DNA from: G965262015 sp965262015
GTDB lineage: Bacteria; Spirochaetota; Leptospiria; Turneriellales; CBDBES01
Reading direction: 5' to 3'
DNA length: 64,000 bases
Assembly: GCA_965262015.1 (NCBI GenBank)
Contig: OZ253494.1
Coordinates: 310,001 to 374,000 of the forward strand
This document shows, piece after piece, positions 1 to 8,383 of this stretch (position 1 is its first letter; each line of letters begins with the position of its first letter). Both the position numbers and the translations under genes were made by a program. The notes below the pieces were generated by a model that worked only from the letters and a program-made list of their open reading frames with translations, was not told the DNA's origin and did no database searches.

Positions 1-469
1 ATGGTAGGGCAAAGGAACATACGGAATGGGCTAAGCAAAATTTATCTATGATGTGGATTGGATGGTCCTGTTTAAACATATTTTGCACAAAGTGGGGTAT
101 GTGATCTTGTACACTGGTTACTCCACTAATTAGATTTTTATAGCCACCTAATAAATATAACTCACTAGAATCAATTTGTTGTCTTTCAGCGTAGACAGCT
201 GAAGATTTAAGATCGTTATCCCACATGAGCCAATTTAAGTAGGGCTTACGTGCCCCTACTCGAGGGAAATAAGTACCTAAGAGATGATCATGGCAATTGA
301 TTAGTCCTGGAAAAATAAGTAATCCATTTACATCCAATTCTATCCCATCCATTTTTGGGGGAGTACCTTGGTGTATCGCAGTAATCTTATTATCCAGTAT
401 GGTAAGGCTACCATACTGGATAACATTTAGAGGTGTAACAATACAAGCATTTATAATATTCCATCTCAT
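1..469 (-). CDS. Amidohydrolase-family protein, N-terminal part (cut by window edge)
   Basis: The reading frame is open from an ATG at 469 down to base 1, giving 156 residues of a longer protein. The N-terminus has the amidohydrolase pattern: a small beta domain (NACIVTP, then GSLTILDNKITAI), then FPGLINCHDHL. There the HxH pair (H60, H62) matches the first metal ligands of the metal-dependent hydrolase superfamily. A second conserved-looking stretch is GVTSVQDHIPH. The catalytic C-terminal half is outside the window, so substrate cannot be named. An in-frame stop (485-487) lies just upstream of the ATG, which fixes the start. The gene follows the LysM/M23-like gene on the same strand with about 20 bases between them, so the two may be co-transcribed. 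Confidence 0.75.
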   Translation of the reverse strand, partial: MRWNIINACIVTPLNVIQYGSLTILDNKITAIHQGTPPKMDGIELDVNGLLIFPGLINCHDHLLGTYFPRVGARKPYLNWLMWDNDLKSSAVYAERQQIDSSELYLLGGYKNLISGVTSVQDHIPHFVQNMFKQDHPIHIIDKFCLAHSVCSFALP

Positions 470-489
470 AATATTATGCGTACCTTAGT

Positions 490-1137
490 TTATCCTGCTT
501 TATAATATGCATGCTTGGATTGCAACACAGTCCTTGGATCAAGAGGCTTACCTTTGTATGATATAGAAAAAAATAACTTATCGCCTCTAGCCTTCCCTAT
601 AATATCCCCTGTATTTAGATAGTCTCCCTGGTGAATATCTAATTGACCCAGATGAGAATACATGCTTAACCATCCTTTACCATGGTCAAGGATAATATAT
701 CTTCCATAAGCCTCTAATCTATTTACTCTAATGACCCTACCTGCTGAACTCGCATAAATTGTACTTTGGGATTTAACCCGCCAAATAATACCATAATTAT
801 GAAAGTCACCCCAATTTTTAAAGGATAAGATAGTTTTCTTTTTACCTATTGGAGGAAAAAACAAGGGATTTTTTTTAGGTCTGCATGTGGGACATCGTTT
901 TTTTGTTCGTGTCTTTATTAACTTAATTTTTAATTTTTGTCCATGGTAAATATGATTAGCTGAATTTAGACGATTAACAGTAGTTAACCAAGCTAGAGCC
1001 ACTCCAGTACGCTTAGCTATTTGTGTTAAGGTATCGCCTTGTTTAACCTTATAATACCTCCAGAACGTTTTACCATGAATATTATAATTACACAATATTA
1101 TTGAAAGAGAAAATATGATGATATTCTTTCTGTTCAT
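490..1137 (-). CDS. LysM plus M23/LytM-like cell-wall protein, probably non-catalytic
   Basis: A 215-residue exported protein. Residues about 5-22 form a hydrophobic signal peptide. Residues about 27-72 form a LysM peptidoglycan-binding module (YYKVKQGDTLTQIAKRTG). Residues about 110-205 have the M23/LytM fold signature (GRVIRVN, YGRYIILDHGKGWLSMYSHLGQLDI, GDIIGKARGDKLFFSI). Active M23 peptidases use HxxxD and HxH zinc ligands. Here the first motif is absent (FHNYGIIW) and the last HxH position reads FFS. I therefore infer a degenerate LytM domain of the EnvC/NlpD kind, which activates amidases rather than cutting the wall itself. Family assignment is secure; loss of catalysis is inference from the visible residues. 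Confidence 0.75.
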   Translation of the reverse strand: MNRKNIIIFSLSIILCNYNIHGKTFWRYYKVKQGDTLTQIAKRTGVALAWLTTVNRLNSANHIYHGQKLKIKLIKTRTKKRCPTCRPKKNPLFFPPIGKKKTILSFKNWGDFHNYGIIWRVKSQSTIYASSAGRVIRVNRLEAYGRYIILDHGKGWLSMYSHLGQLDIHQGDYLNTGDIIGKARGDKLFFSISYKGKPLDPRTVLQSKHAYYKAG

Positions 1138-1912
1138 ATGATATTAGCTTAATTCTCGGGTATGTAAATTAGTAACTATAGTTACGCTATCTTCTAATTT
1201 AAAGTATGACAAAAGATTTAATGAATAATCATTATTCTTCACTCTGTTTCAGTAACTTAAGCTTAAAGGGAAAGTAAACAATGGCTATACTCATTTATCG
1301 TTTGCAGAATGAAAAGTTATCCATCTTAAACAAATGGAGAGTCAATACTGGTTCTAAATAGAATAGACTTGGATAGCAGTTTTTTCTTGTAAGGGTAGTC
1401 TACACATGTTATTAATCATAGTATAAGATCTAAATATATTTTTTTGTTTTAATGTCAGATAATCTGTTTTTCTGTCAAAATATCTTCTTAGTTGTTTGAT
1501 GGTATTCTCTACCTATCCCTTTTACCACGGTGAATCTGGGTTACATGCATAAACTACTGTATTTAGCATTTTCTGTAAATTTCTAAATGATGTATTTTTA
1601 GTTCCCCTGCCACAGATGATAGCCTATATATTATCTACCTGAGAAAACAACTGTTTCCATGCTTCTTTGACAAATACTTCTGTATATATATCCGTTATTC
1701 GTAATAAATTTTTATTAGTCATTTTTTCAAAGTCTTATGACTTAAAAAGCATGGCTTGTAAATGCCTTAAAACGTCCAATTCCAGACTTGACTTTTCATT
1801 GATGGTACTATGGGATACTCTATTTTTTAACTTTACAAAATAGCCTTAAAGAAGCACCCGACAGACTCAAGTAGGAGAAATGGTTATTTTATTTTAAGTA
1901 AAAAATTATAAC
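1138..1912. other. Intergenic region upstream of cas12a with a transposase remnant
   Basis: About 775 bases with no intact gene. The middle (about 1430-1730) is a decayed IS30-type transposase fragment on the minus strand, listed separately. The last 150 bases before cas12a are AT-rich. I see no strong Shine-Dalgarno sequence in front of the cas12a ATG. A short AGGAGA-ATG at about 1873 opens a five-codon frame only. Confidence 0.5.
1430..1730 (-). mobile_element. IS30-family transposase remnant
   Basis: Read on the minus strand, the translation gives VVYACNPDSPW, a stop, then KG, a stop, VENTIKQLRRYFDRKTDYLT. This is the conserved C-terminal block of IS30-family transposases (SPWQKG-VEN-RxYF). 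In-frame stops show it is dead. Related decayed pieces occur at about 37334, 51990 and 55384. No inverted terminal repeats could be recognised. Confidence 0.7.
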
Positions 1913-4900
1913 ATGAGTCATTTATTTTCAAAGTTTACCAATCAATATTCATTGAGCAAGACCTTACGGTTTGCCCTGAAGCCAGTGGGCAAAACAAAAG
2001 AGCTATTTGATAATATTCAAAATAATGAGAATCCTCTACAGCAAGTTATTGAAGAAGATAAAAAGAGGGCAGAACAATATAAAAAAGCAAAAAAAATTAT
2101 TGATGAATATCATAAAGACTTTATTTCTAAGACTCTTGAGAACTTTAGTTTCCAAGAAGAGGATTTATTAAAGTTTGATGAAGCTTACAATGTGATCAAG
2201 AAACACATTAATAAGCACAGCAAGACTAAGTCAAAAAAAAAGAAAGAATTATCAAAAGAGCAGTATGACGAATATTCTGATAATTGGTCTAAAGAGAAAG
2301 ATGAATTTGAAACAATCTTACAAAAAATACAAGAGCGTTTACGCAAACAAGTCGCTAATAAATTCAGAGATGAACATTTGTTTAAAAAAGAATTTATTCA
2401 AAAGATTTTACCAAAATGGTTAGAAGAGAATACATTGAAATTAGATGAGATTGAAGAGCCTCAAAAGATTATAAAAGAATTTAATAGCTGGAGCACTTAC
2501 TTTCGTGGTTTTAATGAAAATCGTAAAAATATTTATACTGATAAAGCTCAGAGTACCTCAATTGGTTATCGTCTTATCCATGAAAATTTTCCAAGATTTT
2601 TAAATAATATTGAGTGTTATAAAAAAGCAAGAGATTTAGGCATAAATTTTTCTGAAGTAGAGGACAACTTCAGTGTAAAGCTTGATGACGTATTTTCCCT
2701 TCATTATTTTAATCAATGTTTAAATCAAAAAGGTATTGAGCACTATAACTTGATTCGAGGGGGGCAAAGTTATAGTGACAATCGAAAAAAACAAGGTGTT
2801 AACGAAATCATTAATCTTGCTTCTCAGCAGCTAGAGAAGTTAATAAAAGAAGCTTCTGATGAAGAGAAATCAGCACTTAAAAAGAAGAAAAAAAATATTG
2901 GTTCTTGTCTATTAGAAAAACTTAATAAGCAGATTCTTAGTGATCAAAATATAATTTCTTTTCGTTTAGAGGATATCAAAGATGATGCTTCCTTATGCGA
3001 GAAAATTAATGCTACATTTTCCTTTAAAGATGAAGAATTAATTGGTCAATATGAACAAGCAGATTTTGATACAAAAAAGATAGAGATTATAGATTTTAAA
3101 ATTATAGAAAAAATAAAAAAATCCTTTGAAAATCTTGAATTAGTAAATCCTGAAGAAATATATATTCAAAATAGTAACTTAGCAGATATATCTAACAATA
3201 TATTTAGTAATCACGAGTTACTTACTCGTTGTTTAGAAAACTACAATGAATCTGAAAAAAATCCTCTAAACGCCAAGGGTAAAAAAGAAACAAAAAAAAG
3301 GAAAATGGAAAAAGAAAAATGGTTGAAAAAATCATATTTTTCCTTTCATGAAATTCACGAAGCCTTGAATCTTTATTTTACACAATATGGTGAAAAAGAA
3401 TTAGCAATGGAACAGCAAGAAAAAGACAAGGAAAATTCAAATATTTTAGAGTACAAAGAAAAAGCAATGAACAAACCTCTTCAGGTATATTTTCGATCTT
3501 TTCAAATCAAAAAAGAGAATGAAACAATTGATTTACTAAAAGTAATAAAAAAAACATATGATGATGCCAAGTTAATTTTTGAAGAATCTCAAAAGGTAAA
3601 AAAAGAAAAACTTAAAGCAGAAAAAGACAAGGTGGAAAAAATAAAAAATTATTTAGATTCTCTGATGGACCTATATCATTTTTTAAAACCTCTATATGTT
3701 ACATTAACAAAACAAGAAGAAAAGCAAATTGAAATTTACATAAAAGACTCTAGTTTTTACGTCGAATTTGATCCAATCTTTGAAGTTCTACATCCAATTA
3801 TTCCTCTTTACAATCAAACCAGAAATTATCTAACAAAAAAAAACCACAGTACAGAGAAATATAAATTAAACTTTAAAAATTCCACTTTGGCTGATGGTTG
3901 GGCAGAAGATAAAGAAAAAGATAATACATGTGTACTTTTATTAAAAGATGGTTTATATTATTTAGCAATAATGGATAAAAAACATAATAATTTATTTTTG
4001 GAAGAAAATACGACTCCAGAAGGATTAAACAAACAGTTAAAATTGCAAGAGGAAGAAGAAAGCAAAAATCTTGATGCTCTCACAAAGAGAAAAAAAGGTA
4101 CAAAAAGTTATATAAATTTACAAAATAAAATTCAAGATATTAAAGATGAGAAAATCAGACTTCGCCATATACTCTCATTAATTTTACAAAAAGAATCATC
4201 TTACCAAAAAATGATTTATAAATATTTTAAAGATGGAACGACCATGATTCCTAAGTGTAGCACCCAACTAAATGAAGTAAAAGAGCATTTTATAAATGAC
4301 TCTAAAGAAGATGATTACATCTTAAAGGGGAAAAGTTTTCAAACAGACTTAATCATTACTAAAGAGATTTTTAAATTAAATAATTATGTTTTTGATGAAA
4401 AAGAATTAAAGTTTGTGCTAAAAAAGGATAAAGATGATAAACGTCCCAAAAAATTTCAAAAAGACTATGTAAAATTATCAGAGGATCAAAAAGGTTATCA
4501 AGAAGCGATTGAACAATGGATAAAATTTTGTGAACGCTTTTTAAAATCTTATCAAAGTACCGTAGGTTTTAACTATGGAGAACTATTTAAAAAATCATAT
4601 AATTCTTTAGATATTTTTTATAACAATCTTAATCATTGTATTTATAAGATTAACTTTCAAGATATATCTTCAGAATATATCAAATTATGTATGGAAGAAG
4701 GGAAGCTATACCTTTTTCAAATTTATAGCAAAGATTTTTCACCTAAATCAAAGGGTAAGCCTAATTTACAGACTCTTTATTGGAAAGCTTTATTTGATGA
4801 AAAAAAAATGAATGGCGATAAGAAAGAGTTGGGTGTCTATAAACTCAATGGTCAGGCTGAGCTATTTTATCGAAAAAAATCCATTGAATATAGTGAGGAA

Positions 4901-6298
4901 ATATGGAGAGAGGGTCATCATTTTAATGAGCTTAAGAAAAAACAACATTACCCTATAATTAAAGATAGGCGTTATGCTAAAGATACTTTTTTATTTCATG
5001 CTTCAATTACTTGTAATTTTAAGGCTAGCAATATAAATAAATTCAATGATAAATTCAATGATAAAGTTAATGGATTTTTAAAAAATAATTCTGATATTCA
5101 TATCATTGGTATTGATAGAGGGGAGCGTCATCTAGCTTATTATACTTTAATTAATCAGCAGGGAGAAATTTTAGAGCAAGAAAGTTTAAATACTATTGTG
5201 TCTCAATATAAAAAAGATGGAAAAAATATTGAAAAGGAGAAAAATTATCATAGTCTTTTAGATAAAAGAGAAAAAGAAAGAAATGAGGCCAGAAAATCAT
5301 GGAGAACAATCGAGAAAATTAAAGATTTAAAAGCAGGCTATTTATCTCAAGTCGTGCATAAAATTGTTACACTGATGATCAAGTATAATGCTATTATTGT
5401 ATTTGAAGATTTGAACTTTGGTTTTAAACAAGGACGTTTTAAAGTAGAAAAACAAGTTTATCAAAAGCTAGAAAAAATGTTAATTGATAAGCTAAATTAT
5501 CTAGTTCTTAACAAAGAAGAAGGTTCTCATGAAGTGGGTGGTACGTTCAATGCTTTACAATTGACAGCCCCTTTTGAAAGCTTTAAAAAGATAGATAAGC
5601 AAACAGGTTTTATTTTTTATGTACCCGCATATCATACTTCAAAAATTTGTCCTGCTACGGGTTTTGTTAACTTATTATATCCACGCTATGAGACACTGGA
5701 AAAGGTAAAAAAGTTTTTTAGAGAATTTGATAAAATATGTTTCAACAAAAAAGAAGATTACTTTGAATTCCATTTTAATTATAAAAAATTTCCTAATAAA
5801 GTGGAAGGTAGTCAACAGGATTGGGTAGTATGTAGCCATGGTGGGCGATTAGAAAATGTTAAAGAAAATAATAAATGGAAAACTAGACAAGAAGAAATTA
5901 TATTAACCAAAGAATTTAAAGGCTTGTTTCATGATAAAATAGCCTTTGAAGATGGTCAATGTCTAAAGTCAACAATCGATCAACAAGAAGATCGTAAATT
6001 TTTTAAGGATCTGATTCGTTTGCTTAAACTAACCCTACAAATGAGAAATAGTCGTATCAATGATGATGAAGACTGGCTTATCTCACCAGTAAAGGATAAA
6101 CATGGAAATTTTTTTAATTCACGTAATCAGAATGAAAAGATGCCTAAAAATACTGATGCCAATGGAGCTTATCATATTGCACTAAAGGGCTTACTCATGC
6201 TTAAGCAACTTAATGAAGGAGAAGATCATCAAAATTTTAAACCTGACCTAAGCAATAAAGAGTGGTATCAATTTGTTCATAAAAAGAATAAGACTTAA
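1913..6298 (+). CDS. cas12a: Cas12a (Cpf1) RNA-guided nuclease, type V-A effector
   Basis: Processes the pre-crRNA and cuts target DNA. The N-terminus (FTNQYSLSKTLRFALKPVGKT) is the Cas12a signature. RuvC motifs are complete: IIGIDRGERH with D1068, IVFEDLNFGFK with E1165, and NTDANGAYH with D1415. The Nuc-domain motif LQMRNS carries R1378. LQMRNSRINDDEDWLISPV and HGNFFNSR match the family C-terminus. At 1461 residues it is longer than usual (about 1200-1350). The part after the RuvC-I aspartate is normal in length (about 393 residues), so the extra roughly 150 residues lie in the N-terminal REC/WED/PI lobes. Those lobes have many lysine/glutamate-rich stretches (about residues 90-150, 440-490, 540-600). 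All catalytic residues are present, so it is predicted active. It is followed by cas4-cas1-cas2 and the array. AT-rich codon use resembles the neighbours. Confidence 0.97.
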   Translation: MSHLFSKFTNQYSLSKTLRFALKPVGKTKELFDNIQNNENPLQQVIEEDKKRAEQYKKAKKIIDEYHKDFISKTLENFSFQEEDLLKFDEAYNVIKKHINKHSKTKSKKKKELSKEQYDEYSDNWSKEKDEFETILQKIQERLRKQVANKFRDEHLFKKEFIQKILPKWLEENTLKLDEIEEPQKIIKEFNSWSTYFRGFNENRKNIYTDKAQSTSIGYRLIHENFPRFLNNIECYKKARDLGINFSEVEDNFSVKLDDVFSLHYFNQCLNQKGIEHYNLIRGGQSYSDNRKKQGVNEIINLASQQLEKLIKEASDEEKSALKKKKKNIGSCLLEKLNKQILSDQNIISFRLEDIKDDASLCEKINATFSFKDEELIGQYEQADFDTKKIEIIDFKIIEKIKKSFENLELVNPEEIYIQNSNLADISNNIFSNHELLTRCLENYNESEKNPLNAKGKKETKKRKMEKEKWLKKSYFSFHEIHEALNLYFTQYGEKELAMEQQEKDKENSNILEYKEKAMNKPLQVYFRSFQIKKENETIDLLKVIKKTYDDAKLIFEESQKVKKEKLKAEKDKVEKIKNYLDSLMDLYHFLKPLYVTLTKQEEKQIEIYIKDSSFYVEFDPIFEVLHPIIPLYNQTRNYLTKKNHSTEKYKLNFKNSTLADGWAEDKEKDNTCVLLLKDGLYYLAIMDKKHNNLFLEENTTPEGLNKQLKLQEEEESKNLDALTKRKKGTKSYINLQNKIQDIKDEKIRLRHILSLILQKESSYQKMIYKYFKDGTTMIPKCSTQLNEVKEHFINDSKEDDYILKGKSFQTDLIITKEIFKLNNYVFDEKELKFVLKKDKDDKRPKKFQKDYVKLSEDQKGYQEAIEQWIKFCERFLKSYQSTVGFNYGELFKKSYNSLDIFYNNLNHCIYKINFQDISSEYIKLCMEEGKLYLFQIYSKDFSPKSKGKPNLQTLYWKALFDEKKMNGDKKELGVYKLNGQAELFYRKKSIEYSEEIWREGHHFNELKKKQHYPIIKDRRYAKDTFLFHASITCNFKASNINKFNDKFNDKVNGFLKNNSDIHIIGIDRGERHLAYYTLINQQGEILEQESLNTIVSQYKKDGKNIEKEKNYHSLLDKREKERNEARKSWRTIEKIKDLKAGYLSQVVHKIVTLMIKYNAIIVFEDLNFGFKQGRFKVEKQVYQKLEKMLIDKLNYLVLNKEEGSHEVGGTFNALQLTAPFESFKKIDKQTGFIFYVPAYHTSKICPATGFVNLLYPRYETLEKVKKFFREFDKICFNKKEDYFEFHFNYKKFPNKVEGSQQDWVVCSHGGRLENVKENNKWKTRQEEIILTKEFKGLFHDKIAFEDGQCLKSTIDQQEDRKFFKDLIRLLKLTLQMRNSRINDDEDWLISPVKDKHGNFFNSRNQNEKMPKNTDANGAYHIALKGLLMLKQLNEGEDHQNFKPDLSNKEWYQFVHKKNKT

Positions 6299-6406
6299 AA
6301 ACTTAAGGCTGTAAGTATTAAAAAAATTACTTTTAAAATATGTGTCACAATCAGATCTGATTATAAAAAATATGTAATAATAATATAAAAAATCCGATAC
6401 TAGGGT
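6299..6406 (+). promoter_or_regulatory. Spacer between cas12a and cas4 with a repeat-like fragment and palindrome
   Basis: 108 bases. Just after the cas12a stop is ACTTAAGGCTG, nine bases of which (CTTAAGGCT) match the 5' part of the CRISPR repeat. The stem-loop half of the repeat is missing, so it is not a processing site. An AATCAGATCTGATT palindrome (about 6350-6363) and several TATAAT-like AT runs follow. These would suit a separate promoter for cas4-cas1-cas2, but none is decisive. Confidence 0.3.
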
Positions 6407-6952
6407 GTGGAAAGCTACCTTCCTATTACTTATTTAAACGATTTTATTTTTTGTCCCCGTTCTATTTATTTTCACCACCGTTTTTCTGGATATAATCAAG
6501 CCTTATACCACAAGAAAGAGCAAGTAGTTGGTAAAATTAAACATGAAACTATTGAAAAGCAAAAATATTCAACTTCAAAAAAAATATGGCAGAATATGGA
6601 CGTCTATTCTGAAAAATATCGTTTATGTGGTAAAATTGATATTTATAACCAGGAAAAGTATGAGTTAAGCGAGAGGAAGTGGTATATTAAATCTATTTAT
6701 GATGGATATCGTTATCAAGTATATGCCCACTATTTTTGTCTAGAAGAAATGGGATACCAAGTAAAATCTATTATTTTGCATTCACTGAAGGATAACAAAC
6801 GATATCCTATTAAAATTCCTATGAAAGTACAAACCAAAGAATTTGAGGATTTATTAGAACAATTTTATGCATATCGGATAGAAGAACCTTTTGAACAGAA
6901 TCCTAATAAATGTGAAAAGTGTGTTTATAGTACACTGTGTGACATATGTTAA
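6407..6952 (+). CDS. cas4: Cas4 RecB-like nuclease of the adaptation module
   Basis: Cas4 trims and selects prespacers by PAM before Cas1-Cas2 integration. The 181-residue protein has the PD-(D/E)xK nuclease residues H46, D78 (CGKIDIYN), E89-x-K91 (SERKW), and the QxxxY-type motif at Q104. The iron-sulphur cysteines are C16 (FIFCPRSI) plus the C-terminal cluster C169, C172, C178 (with C181 extra). The start is a GTG at 6407, placing the family's conserved N-terminus (YLPITYLNDFIFCPR) at residue 4. There is no ATG upstream in frame close by. It overlaps cas1 by seven bases, showing translational coupling. Length and motifs are typical of type V Cas4. Confidence 0.93.
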   Translation: MESYLPITYLNDFIFCPRSIYFHHRFSGYNQALYHKKEQVVGKIKHETIEKQKYSTSKKIWQNMDVYSEKYRLCGKIDIYNQEKYELSERKWYIKSIYDGYRYQVYAHYFCLEEMGYQVKSIILHSLKDNKRYPIKIPMKVQTKEFEDLLEQFYAYRIEEPFEQNPNKCEKCVYSTLCDIC

Positions 6953-7911
6953 GTTTGCCTGATTTCAAAGAAAAACAAATAGTTTTTGTTAATCAAAGTT
7001 TAAATAAGAGAATTCATTTTACCAATGATAATCTTATTCTGAAAGATATTGAAACTAATCAAATTATTAATCGTGTCTCTTGTTATAAAATATTTGCTTT
7101 GTTTCTGGTAGGTGATATTAGTCTTACTTCTGTTTTTCTTCGTAAATCCCAACGTTATGGATTTTGTATTATTTTTCTTACCCGTAATTTTGCATTTTAT
7201 GGTTTACTTGGTTCACAGACAGAGGGTAATTTTTTACTACGAAGTAAACAATACCAATTTCCTAAAGAGTTTGAATTAGCAAAGCATATTGTCCGTAATA
7301 AAATAAATAATCAATTTTGTCTCTTATGTAAGATACGGAATAAAAGCTCTGAGCAGATATCAGCTATGGAAATTGTGGCCAGATATAGGGATGAAGTATC
7401 ACAGACTGAAGAACCTAAAGTATTATTAGGTACTGAAGGTTATGCTGCAAAAGTTTTTTTTAAGGCCTACTTTATCAAAGCTAATTTCAAGAGTAGAAAA
7501 CCAAGAGCTAAGGTGGATGAATTGAATGTATTATTTGATATAGGATATACTTATTTATTCAATTTTGTTGAATGCCATCTACGGTTATATGGTTTTGATA
7601 TTTATAAAGGATTTTATCATACTTGTTTTTATGAACGCAAATCCTTAGTTTGTGATCTAGTGGAACCTTTTCGGTGTATTATTGATCATGCTATTTATCG
7701 AGCGTATCAACTAAAACAAATTAACCTGGATGATTTTGGCCATAAAAATAATCAATACTATTTACAACCTAAAAAAATAAATAAATATACCGATATTTTT
7801 TTTAAAGCTATCACCGTAGTACAAGATGATATATTCCTGTATATGCAAGCTTATTATCGTTCCTTCATGAAACAAGTAGATATAAGTAAATACCCTGTTT
7901 TTGATATCTAA
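6946..7911 (+). CDS. cas1: Cas1 spacer integrase
   Basis: Metal-dependent integrase that, with Cas2, inserts new spacers. The 321-residue protein carries the catalytic residues at family positions: E164 (LLGTEGYAAK), H225 (GFDIYKGFYH) and D237 with E240 (SLVCDLVEPFR). N-terminal beta domain (about 1-90) and C-terminal helical domain are in the usual order. The ATG overlaps the cas4 stop, and its own stop overlaps the cas2 ATG (TAATG), so the three adaptation genes are translationally coupled. Everything needed for activity is present. Confidence 0.95.
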   Translation: MLSLPDFKEKQIVFVNQSLNKRIHFTNDNLILKDIETNQIINRVSCYKIFALFLVGDISLTSVFLRKSQRYGFCIIFLTRNFAFYGLLGSQTEGNFLLRSKQYQFPKEFELAKHIVRNKINNQFCLLCKIRNKSSEQISAMEIVARYRDEVSQTEEPKVLLGTEGYAAKVFFKAYFIKANFKSRKPRAKVDELNVLFDIGYTYLFNFVECHLRLYGFDIYKGFYHTCFYERKSLVCDLVEPFRCIIDHAIYRAYQLKQINLDDFGHKNNQYYLQPKKINKYTDIFFKAITVVQDDIFLYMQAYYRSFMKQVDISKYPVFDI

Positions 7912-8183
7912 TGCTTATTGTTACCTATGACATATCTGAAACTAAAGTAAGGACTAAGTTTTCAAAGTATTTACAAAAGTTTGGCAGAAGAATACAGTTA
8001 TCTGTGTTTGAAGTAAAGCATAGCAAGAGATTTTTGGATAATATCCTATTAGAAATTGAAAATAGATATAAACCACTTTTTAGAAAGTCAGATAGTATTT
8101 TAATTTTTCACATAGGAACTTCCACTAAAATACATCGTTTTGGTTATGCCGCTAATGAAGAAGAACAAATAATCTATTTATAA
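7911..8183 (+). CDS. cas2: Cas2 adaptation protein
   Basis: 90-residue ferredoxin-fold subunit of the Cas1-Cas2 integration complex. The N-terminus MLIVTYDISETKVRTKFSKYL matches the Cas2 pattern: strand, conserved aspartate D7, then a helix. LQKFGRRIQLSVFEV is the second strand region. It starts within the cas1 stop codon. The CRISPR leader begins right after its stop. Confidence 0.93.
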   Translation: MLIVTYDISETKVRTKFSKYLQKFGRRIQLSVFEVKHSKRFLDNILLEIENRYKPLFRKSDSILIFHIGTSTKIHRFGYAANEEEQIIYL

Positions 8184-8383
8184 TTTTTTTTGATTGTCTT
8201 TACAAACCTATGTCTTAATAAGCTATCTAGATATGTTTTTTGCACAATCATGGTTAAGAGTGTATTTTTCTGTCTATATTGGGGCAGAAAAGCCACTGAT
8301 TAGTCTAAATTCATTTCTTTTCAAGCCTTTGGGGCATTTAAGCAAGAAGTCACTAATAATAAGTGCATTAAAAAGTCAAGAGA
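8184..8383 (+). promoter_or_regulatory. CRISPR leader
   Basis: About 200 AT-rich bases between the cas2 stop and the first repeat. Repeats read 5'-3' on the plus strand (they end in the Cas12a hairpin), so this end is the leader and transcription start side. A possible promoter is TTGCAC, 17 bases, TATTTT at about 8240-8268. It is weak, and other AT-rich boxes exist. A short open frame here is not credible because it runs straight into repeat sequence. Confidence 0.6.

Noticed and set aside
297..488. 63-residue plus-strand frame near the window start
   Set aside because: It lies opposite the amidohydrolase gene, which has clear conserved motifs.
6299..6309. Possible CRISPR repeat fragment used as a tracr-like or regulatory RNA next to cas12a
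   Set aside because: Only nine bases match, from the 5' half; the hairpin is absent, and type V-A needs no tracrRNA.
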